This document shows positions 1-5,448 of a stretch of DNA of 5,450 nt, in pieces. The stretch spans positions 1 to 5,450 of the forward strand of contig DWWI01000049.1 of the NCBI GenBank assembly GCA_019119745.1. The letters are read 5' to 3'. The position numbers and the translations under genes are program-made. How positions within the stretch are numbered: the first letter of the stretch is position 1; every line of letters starts with the position of its first letter. This stretch comes from Candidatus Mediterraneibacter gallistercoris (GTDB lineage: Bacteria; Bacillota_A; Clostridia; Lachnospirales; Lachnospiraceae). Below the pieces are notes generated by a model that was given only the letters and a program-made list of their open reading frames with translations, was not told the origin of the DNA and made no database searches.

Positions 1-225
1 AATCTCTGCCGGTATGAGTAAGGTCTTCAGAAGCTCGTCATAGCAGGACTCACAGAGGTCGAAACTGTGTTTCTCCCCGTCTTTATTTGAAAAGTAGCCC
101 CATACACAGTCCGCACTGAATATCCCTTCCCTGGCATATCCGCCGGCGGCCGGGATCTCCCTGCCGCATTTATTGCAGATGATCTTTGTTATTTCTTTTG
201 TTTCTTTTAATTGATACTGGCGCAT
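1..225 (-). CDS. Small CxxC/CxxC putative zinc-binding protein, C-terminus cut by window edge
   Basis: An open frame of 75 codons starts at the ATG at 225-223 and continues past the left edge of the window. A strong SD (AGGAGGAG, 231-238) lies 5 nt upstream, which fixes the start. The protein has a charged N-terminus (MRQYQLKETKEITK), then CNKC (C17, C20), a glycine-rich middle with a lone C40 and H53, then CESC (C58, C61) followed by YDELL. Two CxxC knuckles about 38 residues apart look like a treble-clef or zinc-ribbon metal site; this is inferred from spacing only. No DNA-binding helix, membrane segment or enzyme motif is visible. I recall similar short uncharacterised proteins in clostridia but cannot name a family or function. 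It is separated from the upstream tsaB-rimI gene by 129 nt with its own candidate promoter, so it may be transcribed independently. Confidence 0.8.
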   Translation of the reverse strand, partial: MRQYQLKETKEITKIICNKCGREIPAAGGYAREGIFSADCVWGYFSNKDGEKHSFDLCESCYDELLKTLLIPAEI

Positions 226-246
226 ACAATCTCCTCCTGTGTCTCC

Positions 247-274
247 GCCGTTCCCGACGGGACCGCCGGACGGC
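247..274 (-). other. GC-rich hairpin in the leader of the small CxxC gene
   Basis: The arms GCCGT (247-251) and ACGGC (270-274) pair exactly. Inside them TCCC (252-255) pairs with GGGA (259-262) around a 3-nt loop, leaving a 7-nt bulge (263-269). It lies about 20 nt upstream of the start codon and close to the SD. In the transcribed direction it is not followed by a U-run, so it is not a terminator for tsaB-rimI. It may be a structured 5' leader affecting translation, or chance in GC-rich DNA. Confidence 0.3.
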
Positions 275-306
275 AGTAAACATTTTTTTCTTTTTGCTAC
301 GCCTAC

Positions 307-312
307 AGTATA
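307..312 (-). promoter_or_regulatory. Candidate -10 box (TATACT) for the small CxxC gene
   Basis: Read on the minus strand, TATACT matches the sigma-A -10 consensus at 5 of 6 positions. It would place the transcription start near position 300 and give a leader of roughly 75 nt. The hexamer 17 bp upstream is TATCAA (330-335), a poor match to TTGACA, and there is no TG extension. A promoter here would therefore be weak or activator-dependent. An A-rich stretch follows at about 283-295. Confidence 0.3.
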
Positions 313-330
313 TCGAATCGGCACTTCGAT
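312..330. promoter_or_regulatory. Perfect 6-7-6 palindrome overlapping the candidate promoter, possible operator
   Basis: ATCGAA (312-317) and TTCGAT (325-330) are exact inverted repeats around a 7-bp spacer. The element fills the interval between the candidate -10 box and the position where a -35 would sit, a classical place for a repressor site. I do not recognise the binding protein. With 6-bp arms, a chance occurrence is possible. Confidence 0.3.
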
Positions 331-354
331 TGATAGTGGAAACTGCTGCCGCTG

Positions 355-1542
355 TTATGCGTTGATTTCCAGTTCTCTGCTCATGAGGACCGCGTCTTCC
401 ACCGGATTTTCATAAAACCGCTGACGAATGCCGTCCTCCTTAAAGCCCGCCGCAGCATAGAGTGCTCTTGCCGCAGCATTTCCGCAGCGCACATCCAGGA
501 GGATCTTTTTAATCCCTTCTGATCCGCAGACTGATTCCAGCTCTGCGAGCAGCGCACGGGCTACCCCCTGCCGCTGCAGTTCCTTCACCACAGCAATCCG
601 GGCAATCTCAGCTTCACCAGCCGCTGTATAAACCAGAAGATAGCCTGCTGTCCGTCCCGCTTTTTCCGCCATCAGACAGATTGTGTTCGGCTGTTCCAGT
701 GTCTCCAGTATAGATTTCTCGCTCCATGAATCCGGAAACAACTGATGCTCCATCTCTGCTACTGCAGCGCCGTCTTCCATCGTCATCCTGCGCACCTTTG
801 GAACCGCGTTTTTCTCACGCTCAGCCCTCTCACGCTCAGCCTGCGATTTTCTCAGATACTCAGGCTTAAACTCGGCGGCCGTCTCATACCTGCCAGCCTC
901 GTAGTAACAGATCCCGAGAGCTCCTACTGCTGCCGCTCTCTGACGGTTCATAAAGGACGGTGCAAAAGAATATGGCACTTTGAGTCCTTCTGCCAGCATA
1001 TCCGCATAGACAGGCACGCCGTCTCCCAGAAATACAACCCGCCGTCTGTAAACGTTCAGATGACGGATCAGCTCCTCTACCGGAACCGCCATCTGCATAC
1101 GGAGCACTTGAAAAACAGGCTCGTCATACAGATTTCCATCTTCGTTTTTCTTATGCGAAAACGAATAAAGCCCGGTATACACCTGTTTCCTCCGCGCATC
1201 CATGATCGGACATATAATATCCTCACAGCCATACAGACTGTAAGCCATAGCATCCACCGTAGGCACATGAATGAGCGGCTTGTCCAGAGCAAGACCCAGT
1301 CCTTTGGCCGTAGCAGAGCCAATCCTCAGCCCGGTAAACGATCCCGGACCTCCCGCCACTGCAATGGCATCGATTTCCGCCAGATCCGCATCGACCATCC
1401 TCACCATTTCATCGATCATGGGAAGCAGTGTCTGCGAATGTGTCTTTTTGTAATTTGTCGTATATTCAGCGATCGTCTGGTCATCCTCCACAATCGCCAC
1501 CGTGGCTGTCAGCCCCGAACTGTCTATCGCCAATACTCTCAT
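355..1542 (-). CDS. tsaB-rimI: Bifunctional TsaB-RimI fusion: t6A complex subunit and ribosomal protein S18 alanine N-acetyltransferase
   Basis: The product has 395 residues counted from the ATG at 1542-1540. Residues 1 to about 233 are TsaB, an ASKHA-fold protein that dimerises with TsaD in the complex making N6-threonylcarbamoyladenosine at A37 of tRNAs reading ANN codons. Visible motifs are the start MRVLAIDSSG, HSQTLLP (35-41), GPGSFTGLRIG (65-75), a DARRKQVY segment and KPEYLR near the domain end. A charged linker (about 234-247) contains AERER/AEREK repeats. Residues about 248-395 are a GNAT acetyltransferase of the RimI type, with ARIAV, the acetyl-CoA loop QRQGVA (323-328), LDVRCGNAAARALY and a C-terminal FYENPVEDAVLM. 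RimI acetylates the N-terminus of S18. The presumed acid Tyr is kept (Y362), but the presumed base Glu is Asp (D350). The frame extends 12 codons further upstream, but the family start and a weak GGGA SD (1549-1552, 6 nt away) favour this ATG. It follows tsaE by 51 nt. Confidence 0.95.
   Translation of the reverse strand: MRVLAIDSSGLTATVAIVEDDQTIAEYTTNYKKTHSQTLLPMIDEMVRMVDADLAEIDAIAVAGGPGSFTGLRIGSATAKGLGLALDKPLIHVPTVDAMAYSLYGCEDIICPIMDARRKQVYTGLYSFSHKKNEDGNLYDEPVFQVLRMQMAVPVEELIRHLNVYRRRVVFLGDGVPVYADMLAEGLKVPYSFAPSFMNRQRAAAVGALGICYYEAGRYETAAEFKPEYLRKSQAERERAEREKNAVPKVRRMTMEDGAAVAEMEHQLFPDSWSEKSILETLEQPNTICLMAEKAGRTAGYLLVYTAAGEAEIARIAVVKELQRQGVARALLAELESVCGSEGIKKILLDVRCGNAAARALYAAAGFKEDGIRQRFYENPVEDAVLMSRELEINA
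814..841 (-). repeat. Tandem 15-bp repeat in the TsaB-RimI linker
   Basis: The 13-mer CTCACGCTCAGCC occurs exactly at 814-826 and again at 829-841, a period of 15 bp. On the coding strand the two units encode consecutive pentapeptides AERER and AEREK (residues about 235-244). The unit is a whole number of codons, so gain or loss of copies would lengthen or shorten the interdomain linker without a frameshift. Confidence 0.85.
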
Positions 1543-1593
1543 AGTCTGTCCCGCTTTCTGTAATCTCGTTCTCTGCATGATCTGCAGAACCGT

Positions 1594-2028
1594 TTACCGC
1601 GAATCCGATTCGCTTATCGTGATCTTCCGGTAGTCAAATCCCTGCTCAAGATCTTTCTCAATCAGAATATCCGTGCGCTTCTCCGGAAGTATCTCCTCGA
1701 TCAGGTTTGCCCACTCGATCAGAGAGACTCCGTCTCCCATGATATAATCTTCGAACCCGACTTCTTCCATCTCTTCTACATCACCGATCCGGTACACATC
1801 AAAATGATAGAAAGGGAGTCTTCCCTCCTCATACACCTGTACGATCGTAAATGTAGGGCTGTTGACCGGTTCTTCTATCCCAAGCCCTTTGGCCAGCCCC
1901 TGCGTAAATACTGTTTTCCCCACACCAAGATCCCCGGTCAGGGTAAATACCTGCCCGGGAATCGCGTGTTCTCCAAGTTTTCTTCCTACATTAAATGTCT
2001 CTTCAGGACTTCTCGTCTCCAATATCAT
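1594..2028 (-). CDS. tsaE: TsaE, ATPase of the tRNA t6A37 biosynthesis complex
   Basis: This P-loop protein has 144 residues, close to the usual TsaE size of about 150. It binds the TsaB-TsaD complex and its ATPase activity lets t6A synthesis cycle through multiple turnovers in the bacterial cytoplasm. Seen in the sequence are a Walker A motif GDLGVGKT (32-39, Lys38), the NSPTFTIVQVYE segment (56-67) typical of TsaE switch I, FDVYR (76-80), the glutamate-rich IGDVEEMEEVGFEDY stretch (81-95) and LIEWANLIEEILP (103-115). The frame is open upstream to an ATG at 2121 inside purH. The start at 2028-2026 is preferred because MILETRSPEET matches the family N-terminus and an SD (AAAGAGGA, 2036-2043) lies 7 nt upstream. 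The gene begins 35 nt after the purH stop and ends 51 nt before tsaB-rimI, the functional partner. Confidence 0.95.
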   Translation of the reverse strand: MILETRSPEETFNVGRKLGEHAIPGQVFTLTGDLGVGKTVFTQGLAKGLGIEEPVNSPTFTIVQVYEEGRLPFYHFDVYRIGDVEEMEEVGFEDYIMGDGVSLIEWANLIEEILPEKRTDILIEKDLEQGFDYRKITISESDSR

Positions 2029-2035
2029 AAAGACA

Positions 2036-2043
2036 TCCTCTTT
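2036..2043 (-). promoter_or_regulatory. Ribosome binding site fixing the tsaE start
   Basis: AAAGAGGA on the minus strand, 7 nt before the ATG at 2028. It separates the real start from the in-frame ATG at 2121, which lies within the purH coding region. Confidence 0.75.
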
Positions 2044-2063
2044 CTTCTGAACGGCAGTTTCAA

Positions 2064-3242
2064 TTAGTGGTGGAACAGGCGGATACCTGTAAATGCCATA
2101 ACCATGCCGTACTTGTTGCATGTGGCAATGACATTGTCATCTCTTACTGAACCGCCCGGCTGCGCGATATATTTCACACCGCTCTTATGTGCGCGCTCAA
2201 TGTTGTCCCCAAACGGGAAGAACGCATCGGAACCGAGGGATACATCTGTCAGCTTGTCAAGCCACTCACGTTTCTCCTCGCGGGTAAATACTTCCGGTTT
2301 CTCTGTGAAGATATTCTCCCACGCTCCGTCTGCAAGCACATCCATATATTCCTCTCCAATGTACAAATCGATGGCATTGTCCCTGTCCGCACGCTTGATG
2401 CCGTCTTTAAACGGCAGCCCCATTACTTTCGGGCATTGTCTGAGCCACCAGTTGTCTGCTTTCTGCCCTGCAAGACGTGTACAGTGGATACGGGACTGCT
2501 GCCCTGCACCGATACCGATGGCCTGTCCGTCCTTTACGTAGCAGACAGAGTTAGACTGGGTATATTTCAGTGTGATCATAGAGATCGCCAGATCCATCTT
2601 TGCCGCGTCTGACAGATCTTTATTCTCAGTCACAATATTAGAAAAGAAATCTTTGTCGATATTGAGCTCATTTCTTCCCTGCTCAAACGTAATGCCGAAC
2701 ACTTCCTTGTGCTCCAGCGGAGCCGGCACATAATCCGGATCGATCTGGATTATGTTGTAATTTCCTTTTTTCTTCTGTTTTAAAAGTTCCAGCGCTTCCG
2801 GCTCATAGCCCGGTGCAATCACACCGTCGGATACCTCTCTCTTAATGAGTCTTGCCGTATCTACGTCACAGACGTCAGAGAGCGCGATAAAGTCTCCGAA
2901 AGATGACATACGGTCCGCGCCTCTCGCTCTTGCATATGCACTGGCAAGCGGAGACAGTTCTCCCAGATCATCCACCCAGTAGATCTTCGCAAGAGTCTCT
3001 GTCAGCGGAAGCCCTACTGCCGCGCCGGCCGGAGATACGTGCTTAAATGACGTGGCCGCCGGAAGTCCGGTTGCTTTCTTGAGCTCGGATACAAGCTGCC
3101 AGCCGTTGAACGCATCGAGGAAATTAATATATCCGGGGCGTCCGCACAGTACTGTGATCGGCAGGTCGCTTCCGTCGCTCATATAGATCTTTGACGGTTT
3201 CTGATTCGGGTTGCATCCATATTTCAGTTCTAATTCTTTCAT
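2064..3242 (-). CDS. purH: Stand-alone AICAR formyltransferase (PurH C-terminal activity only)
   Basis: This 392-residue cytoplasmic enzyme transfers a formyl group from 10-formyl-tetrahydrofolate to AICAR, giving FAICAR, the penultimate step of de novo purine synthesis. It starts directly at [15 protein letters not shown], the beginning of the transformylase domain. The N-terminal MGS-like IMP cyclohydrolase domain (about 200 residues) of ordinary PurH is absent, and nothing in the DNA suggests it was lost recently. Visible motifs are [18 protein letters not shown] residues (64-77) with the presumed catalytic Lys67-His68, [15 protein letters not shown] (104-118), [10 protein letters not shown] (138-147), [10 protein letters not shown] (226-235), [16 protein letters not shown] (244-259), [10 protein letters not shown] (338-347) and the terminal LFHH. 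Several of these resemble animal ATIC more than E. coli PurH. The ATG at 3242-3240 has an AAAGGAG SD (3254-3260) 11 nt upstream; an in-frame GTG at 3272 is less likely. It lies 32 nt after the IMP cyclohydrolase gene. Confidence 0.95.
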   Translation of the reverse strand: MKELELKYGCNPNQKPSKIYMSDGSDLPITVLCGRPGYINFLDAFNGWQLVSELKKATGLPAATSFKHVSPAGAAVGLPLTETLAKIYWVDDLGELSPLASAYARARGADRMSSFGDFIALSDVCDVDTARLIKREVSDGVIAPGYEPEALELLKQKKKGNYNIIQIDPDYVPAPLEHKEVFGITFEQGRNELNIDKDFFSNIVTENKDLSDAAKMDLAISMITLKYTQSNSVCYVKDGQAIGIGAGQQSRIHCTRLAGQKADNWWLRQCPKVMGLPFKDGIKRADRDNAIDLYIGEEYMDVLADGAWENIFTEKPEVFTREEKREWLDKLTDVSLGSDAFFPFGDNIERAHKSGVKYIAQPGGSVRDDNVIATCNKYGMVMAFTGIRLFHH

Positions 3243-3253
3243 CTTTTCATCCG

Positions 3254-3260
3254 CTCCTTT
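3254..3260 (-). promoter_or_regulatory. Ribosome binding site fixing the purH start
   Basis: AAAGGAG on the minus strand, 11 nt before the ATG at 3242. The alternative in-frame GTG at 3270-3272 lies upstream of this site, so the SD argues for the internal ATG. Confidence 0.7.
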
Positions 3261-3274
3261 ATGATTTATCACGA

Positions 3275-3988
3275 TTACTGATTCTTATTTACAATCTTTG
3301 TCTCATAGTTTCCTGTCTCAATATCGATATAGCGGACAAAAAGCGATACCTTATTGTCCTCGTTCAAGCTGTTCCACAGGAGATCCGTAAACGCATCAAT
3401 ATCATCCGGTATGCCGATCAGCTTTGGTTCGCCCTCAAAGCTCGGAAGCGGATCACCGTCGCACATATATGTGTGGATAAAGCGTCCCTCGCCCGCAGCC
3501 GGATTCTCATAGGCAAACGTATAACGGTTGCAGCCCTCCGGACTTCCGTTATTGCTTTTTAAGATGGACATTGCATAGTTATAGGTACCGTTCTCTATAT
3601 GCATAATTCCGGAAATGCGTGGTGTATAGTTCGGTCCGTCGGGCTCAAACTCCCTTGAGCGAAGAGACTGTTCAAATGTGAGCTGCTTGTCCATCCCTTC
3701 ATAGATTGTATCCGTCTGATCACCATTTGTCACAATGATCTTATTGCCCAATACTCTGACCGGTGCATAAATGATCAGACTCGGATCGGTCAGCTTTGAC
3801 GGGTCAAACGCCTGTGTGCGGATTCCCTCTCCGTCCTCCACAAATATACGGTTCCGGCTGTTCTCGCTGCGTCCCATAATAAAATACGCTGTGACAGCTT
3901 TCTTCCCATCCGGTGTCTTCCCGATGATGATCCCTCTTCCGGGATAAGAATTATTCTTAAGCTCCTCTTCAATTGACAGCATCTTCAT
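3275..3988 (-). CDS. purO: PurO-family IMP cyclohydrolase
   Basis: The 237-residue product resembles the PurO-type IMP cyclohydrolase family (IMP_cyclohyd), first described in methanogenic archaea and also found in clostridia. It would close the ring of FAICAR to give IMP, the last step of de novo purine synthesis. Recognisable segments are [12 protein letters not shown] (13-24), [14 protein letters not shown] (34-47), ITV-type strand [13 protein letters not shown] (86-98), [14 protein letters not shown] (114-127) and [20 protein letters not shown] (168-187). It has no signal peptide or membrane segment. It is somewhat longer than archaeal PurO (about 200 residues). The ATG at 3988-3986 is chosen because an AAAGGAG SD lies 10 nt upstream; the open frame extends 29 codons further but only into the preceding gene. 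An in-frame ATG two codons later is possible. Its position next to a formyltransferase that lacks its own cyclohydrolase domain strongly supports the assignment. Confidence 0.88.
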   Translation of the reverse strand: MKMLSIEEELKNNSYPGRGIIIGKTPDGKKAVTAYFIMGRSENSRNRIFVEDGEGIRTQAFDPSKLTDPSLIIYAPVRVLGNKIIVTNGDQTDTIYEGMDKQLTFEQSLRSREFEPDGPNYTPRISGIMHIENGTYNYAMSILKSNNGSPEGCNRYTFAYENPAAGEGRFIHTYMCDGDPLPSFEGEPKLIGIPDDIDAFTDLLWNSLNEDNKVSLFVRYIDIETGNYETKIVNKNQ

Positions 3989-3998
3989 CTCACTGCAT

Positions 3999-4005
3999 CT
4001 CCTTT
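3999..4005 (-). promoter_or_regulatory. purO ribosome binding site overlapping the upstream stop codon
   Basis: AAAGGAG on the minus strand begins with the final A of the TGA stop (4005-4007) of the upstream membrane-protein gene and lies 10 nt before the purO ATG at 3988. This arrangement suggests translational coupling. The intervening bases contain a minimal ATG-CAG-TGA reading frame (3990-3998), directly abutting the SD and so unlikely to be translated. Confidence 0.7.
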
Positions 4006-5402
4006 CAATCTTTGTCTTCTTCCTCCTCGGACGCGCGCCGCTGTTTCTTTCTGCTCTCGCGCTCCTCGTCTTCATCCTCAGCCTCCTGCTTCGGCAGTAT
4101 CTTCAGCCTGACTCTGCTGATCCTGTTGTCCTTCACTTCCTCTACCGAGAAGACCAGATTGTCCTCTTCAATCACATCTCTGTCTTCTTTCGCTGGTATG
4201 TGACCCAGTTTCTCGATCAGGTATCCGGAGAGTGTATCGTAATTCTCCGTCTCAAGTTTCAGACCAAGCTCTTCATTGAGGTCATCAATCAGAATACCTC
4301 CGTCCAGACGATATTCATCTTCACTGACTGCCTCAATCTCCGGCACGACTTCCTCATACTCTTCATTGATATCGCCCATAATCTCCTCGACGAGATCCTC
4401 GATCGTAACAATTCCGGAAAATCCGCCGTACTCATCTACAAGTATCGCCATATGGCGTCTTGATTCCTGCATAGTGCGGAAGAGTTCATCCGCCTCTTTC
4501 GTCTCAGGAACAAAAAACGGCTCATGCAGCATTTCCCGGATATTTATCTGTTCCGGACTGTTCTTTCTCAGCTCGATCATAACATCTTTGACATGAAGCA
4601 CTCCGATGATATTGTCTATATTCTCCTCGTAGACCGGAATCCTGTTATGTCTCGTCTCCAGGATCTCATCAATCAGTTCTTCGAACGGTTCGTTAATATC
4701 AATCGTAACGACATCGCGCCTTGGCACCATGACTTCTCTTGCCGTCCTGTCATCAAACGCAAATACCGAATCAATCATCTCGCGCTCATCATCATCAAAT
4801 GTTCCGCTTTCATTTCCCATCTTGAGAAGAGCCTTGATTTCTTCCTCTGTGACAGCCTCTTCCTGATCCTCAGTCTTCATTCGCAGAATCTTCAGCACCA
4901 GCTTTGTGGATACTGAGAGCAGCTTAATGAATGGTGACAATATAATCGAAATGTAATGGATCGGCATAACCGTCATCATACTGAATGCTTCCGCCTTCTG
5001 AAGTGCAATCCTCTTCGGCACAAGTTCTCCAAACACAAGGTTAAAGAACATCAGAAGCAGTGTCACACCGTTATGGGCAATGGCGCCGCTGTACGGTATT
5101 CCGAGATTGCTCATCCATGTACCAAGCACCGGTGAAATACTTGATGCCGCTGATGCCGATGAATAGAAGCCGGCAAATGTAATCGCCACCTGAATAGTCG
5201 AAAGGAACTTCGTCGAATCTTCAAAAAGTCCTTCGATCACTTTTGCCTTCTTGTTGCCTTCTTCTGCAAGACTTCTGATCCGGTTCTTATTGACCGACAC
5301 CACCGCCATCTCGGCTCCGGCAAAATAAGCGTTCATCAAAGTGAAAAACAACAATAGTAACAAGTCAAAAATAATAGTGTTCCCCGCAGGGTCCGCGTCC
5401 AT
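4005..5402 (-). CDS. CNNM/CorC-type (HlyC-like) membrane protein with DUF21, CBS pair and CorC_HlyC domains
   Basis: This complete 465-residue integral membrane protein belongs to the CNNM/CorC family, often annotated 'hemolysin family protein'; characterised members move or help efflux Mg2+. Domains in order: a DUF21 (CNNM) transmembrane region (1 to about 177) with hydrophobic segments near 11-33, 69-90, 110-127 and 142-172, including the conserved FNLVFGELVPKRIALQKAE (120-138); a cytoplasmic acidic helix (about 178-210); a CBS pair (about 219-277 with EVMVPRRDVVTID and HNRIPVYEENIDNIIGVLHVKD-like residues, and about 285-342 ending MAILVDEYGGFSGIVTIEDL); then a CorC_HlyC domain (about 355-437, YRLDGGILIDDLNEELG). 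The last 28 residues are an unusual acidic-basic-acidic tail rich in Glu, Asp, Arg and Lys. The ATG at 5402-5400 follows an AGGAGGAG SD (5412-5419). 'Hemolysin' should not be taken literally. It heads the operon, and purO begins 16 nt after its stop. Confidence 0.93.
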   Translation of the reverse strand: MDADPAGNTIIFDLLLLLFFTLMNAYFAGAEMAVVSVNKNRIRSLAEEGNKKAKVIEGLFEDSTKFLSTIQVAITFAGFYSSASAASSISPVLGTWMSNLGIPYSGAIAHNGVTLLLMFFNLVFGELVPKRIALQKAEAFSMMTVMPIHYISIILSPFIKLLSVSTKLVLKILRMKTEDQEEAVTEEEIKALLKMGNESGTFDDDEREMIDSVFAFDDRTAREVMVPRRDVVTIDINEPFEELIDEILETRHNRIPVYEENIDNIIGVLHVKDVMIELRKNSPEQINIREMLHEPFFVPETKEADELFRTMQESRRHMAILVDEYGGFSGIVTIEDLVEEIMGDINEEYEEVVPEIEAVSEDEYRLDGGILIDDLNEELGLKLETENYDTLSGYLIEKLGHIPAKEDRDVIEEDNLVFSVEEVKDNRISRVRLKILPKQEAEDEDEERESRKKQRRASEEEEDKD

Positions 5403-5411
5403 AAAAAATAA

Positions 5412-5441
5412 CTCCTCCTAACAAAATATTATCAGGAGAAG
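5412..5441 (-). promoter_or_regulatory. SD of the CNNM gene within a potential sequestering stem-loop
   Basis: On the minus strand CTTCTCCT (5441-5434) can pair with the SD AGGAGGAG (5419-5412) over 8 bp, including one G-U pair, around a 14-nt AT-rich loop. The SD lies 9-11 nt before the ATG, depending on which AGGAG core is used. The left arm is also close to the candidate -10 box, so only transcripts that begin further upstream would contain the full stem. Confidence 0.4.
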
Positions 5442-5448
5442 TATATCA
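5440..5448 (-). promoter_or_regulatory. Extended -10 promoter motif (TG-A-TATACT) upstream of the operon
   Basis: On the minus strand the sequence TGATATACT holds the TG extension (5448-5447), one spacer base and TATACT (5445-5440), a good match to an extended sigma-A -10. Transcription would start near 5431-5433, giving a leader of about 30 nt before the CNNM start codon. A -35 would fall beyond the right edge and cannot be judged. Confidence 0.5.

Noticed and set aside
247..295. GC-rich hairpin followed by a T-run on the plus strand, resembling an intrinsic terminator
   Set aside because: The T-tract (about 283-295) is 8 nt beyond the stem and works only for plus-strand transcription, but there is no plus-strand gene to terminate. 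For the leftward genes the stem is not followed by U residues, so no terminator is called after tsaB-rimI.
745..1563. Long plus-strand open frame (272 codons) opposite tsaB-rimI
   Set aside because: It is fully antisense to a gene with clear TsaB and RimI motifs, its translation is rich in His, Arg, Cys and Ser with no recognisable domain, and it has no convincing SD. It is a codon-bias shadow; the other plus-strand frames in the window are rejected for the same reason.
1543..1578. Earlier ATG adding 12 residues to TsaB
   Set aside because: MRVLAIDSSG is the usual TsaB N-terminus, and no SD precedes the ATG at 1578. The SD for the chosen start is weak, so a small doubt remains.
2029..2121. 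Upstream ATG giving tsaE a 31-residue N-terminal extension overlapping purH
   Set aside because: The extension reads through purH coding sequence in another frame, lacks TsaE similarity and has no SD, whereas the ATG at 2028 has an SD and the family N-terminus.
2064..3242. The formyltransferase as a broken, N-terminally truncated purH
   Set aside because: It has its own SD and start exactly at the domain boundary, an intact reading frame to the family C-terminus, and a neighbouring PurO supplying the missing activity, so it is a natural single-domain enzyme and not a pseudogene.
3989..4075. 29-residue basic N-terminal extension of the IMP cyclohydrolase
   Set aside because: It lies inside the end of the CNNM gene, and its Arg/Lys-rich composition is the shadow of that gene's charged tail. 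The SD at 3999-4005 points to the ATG at 3988.
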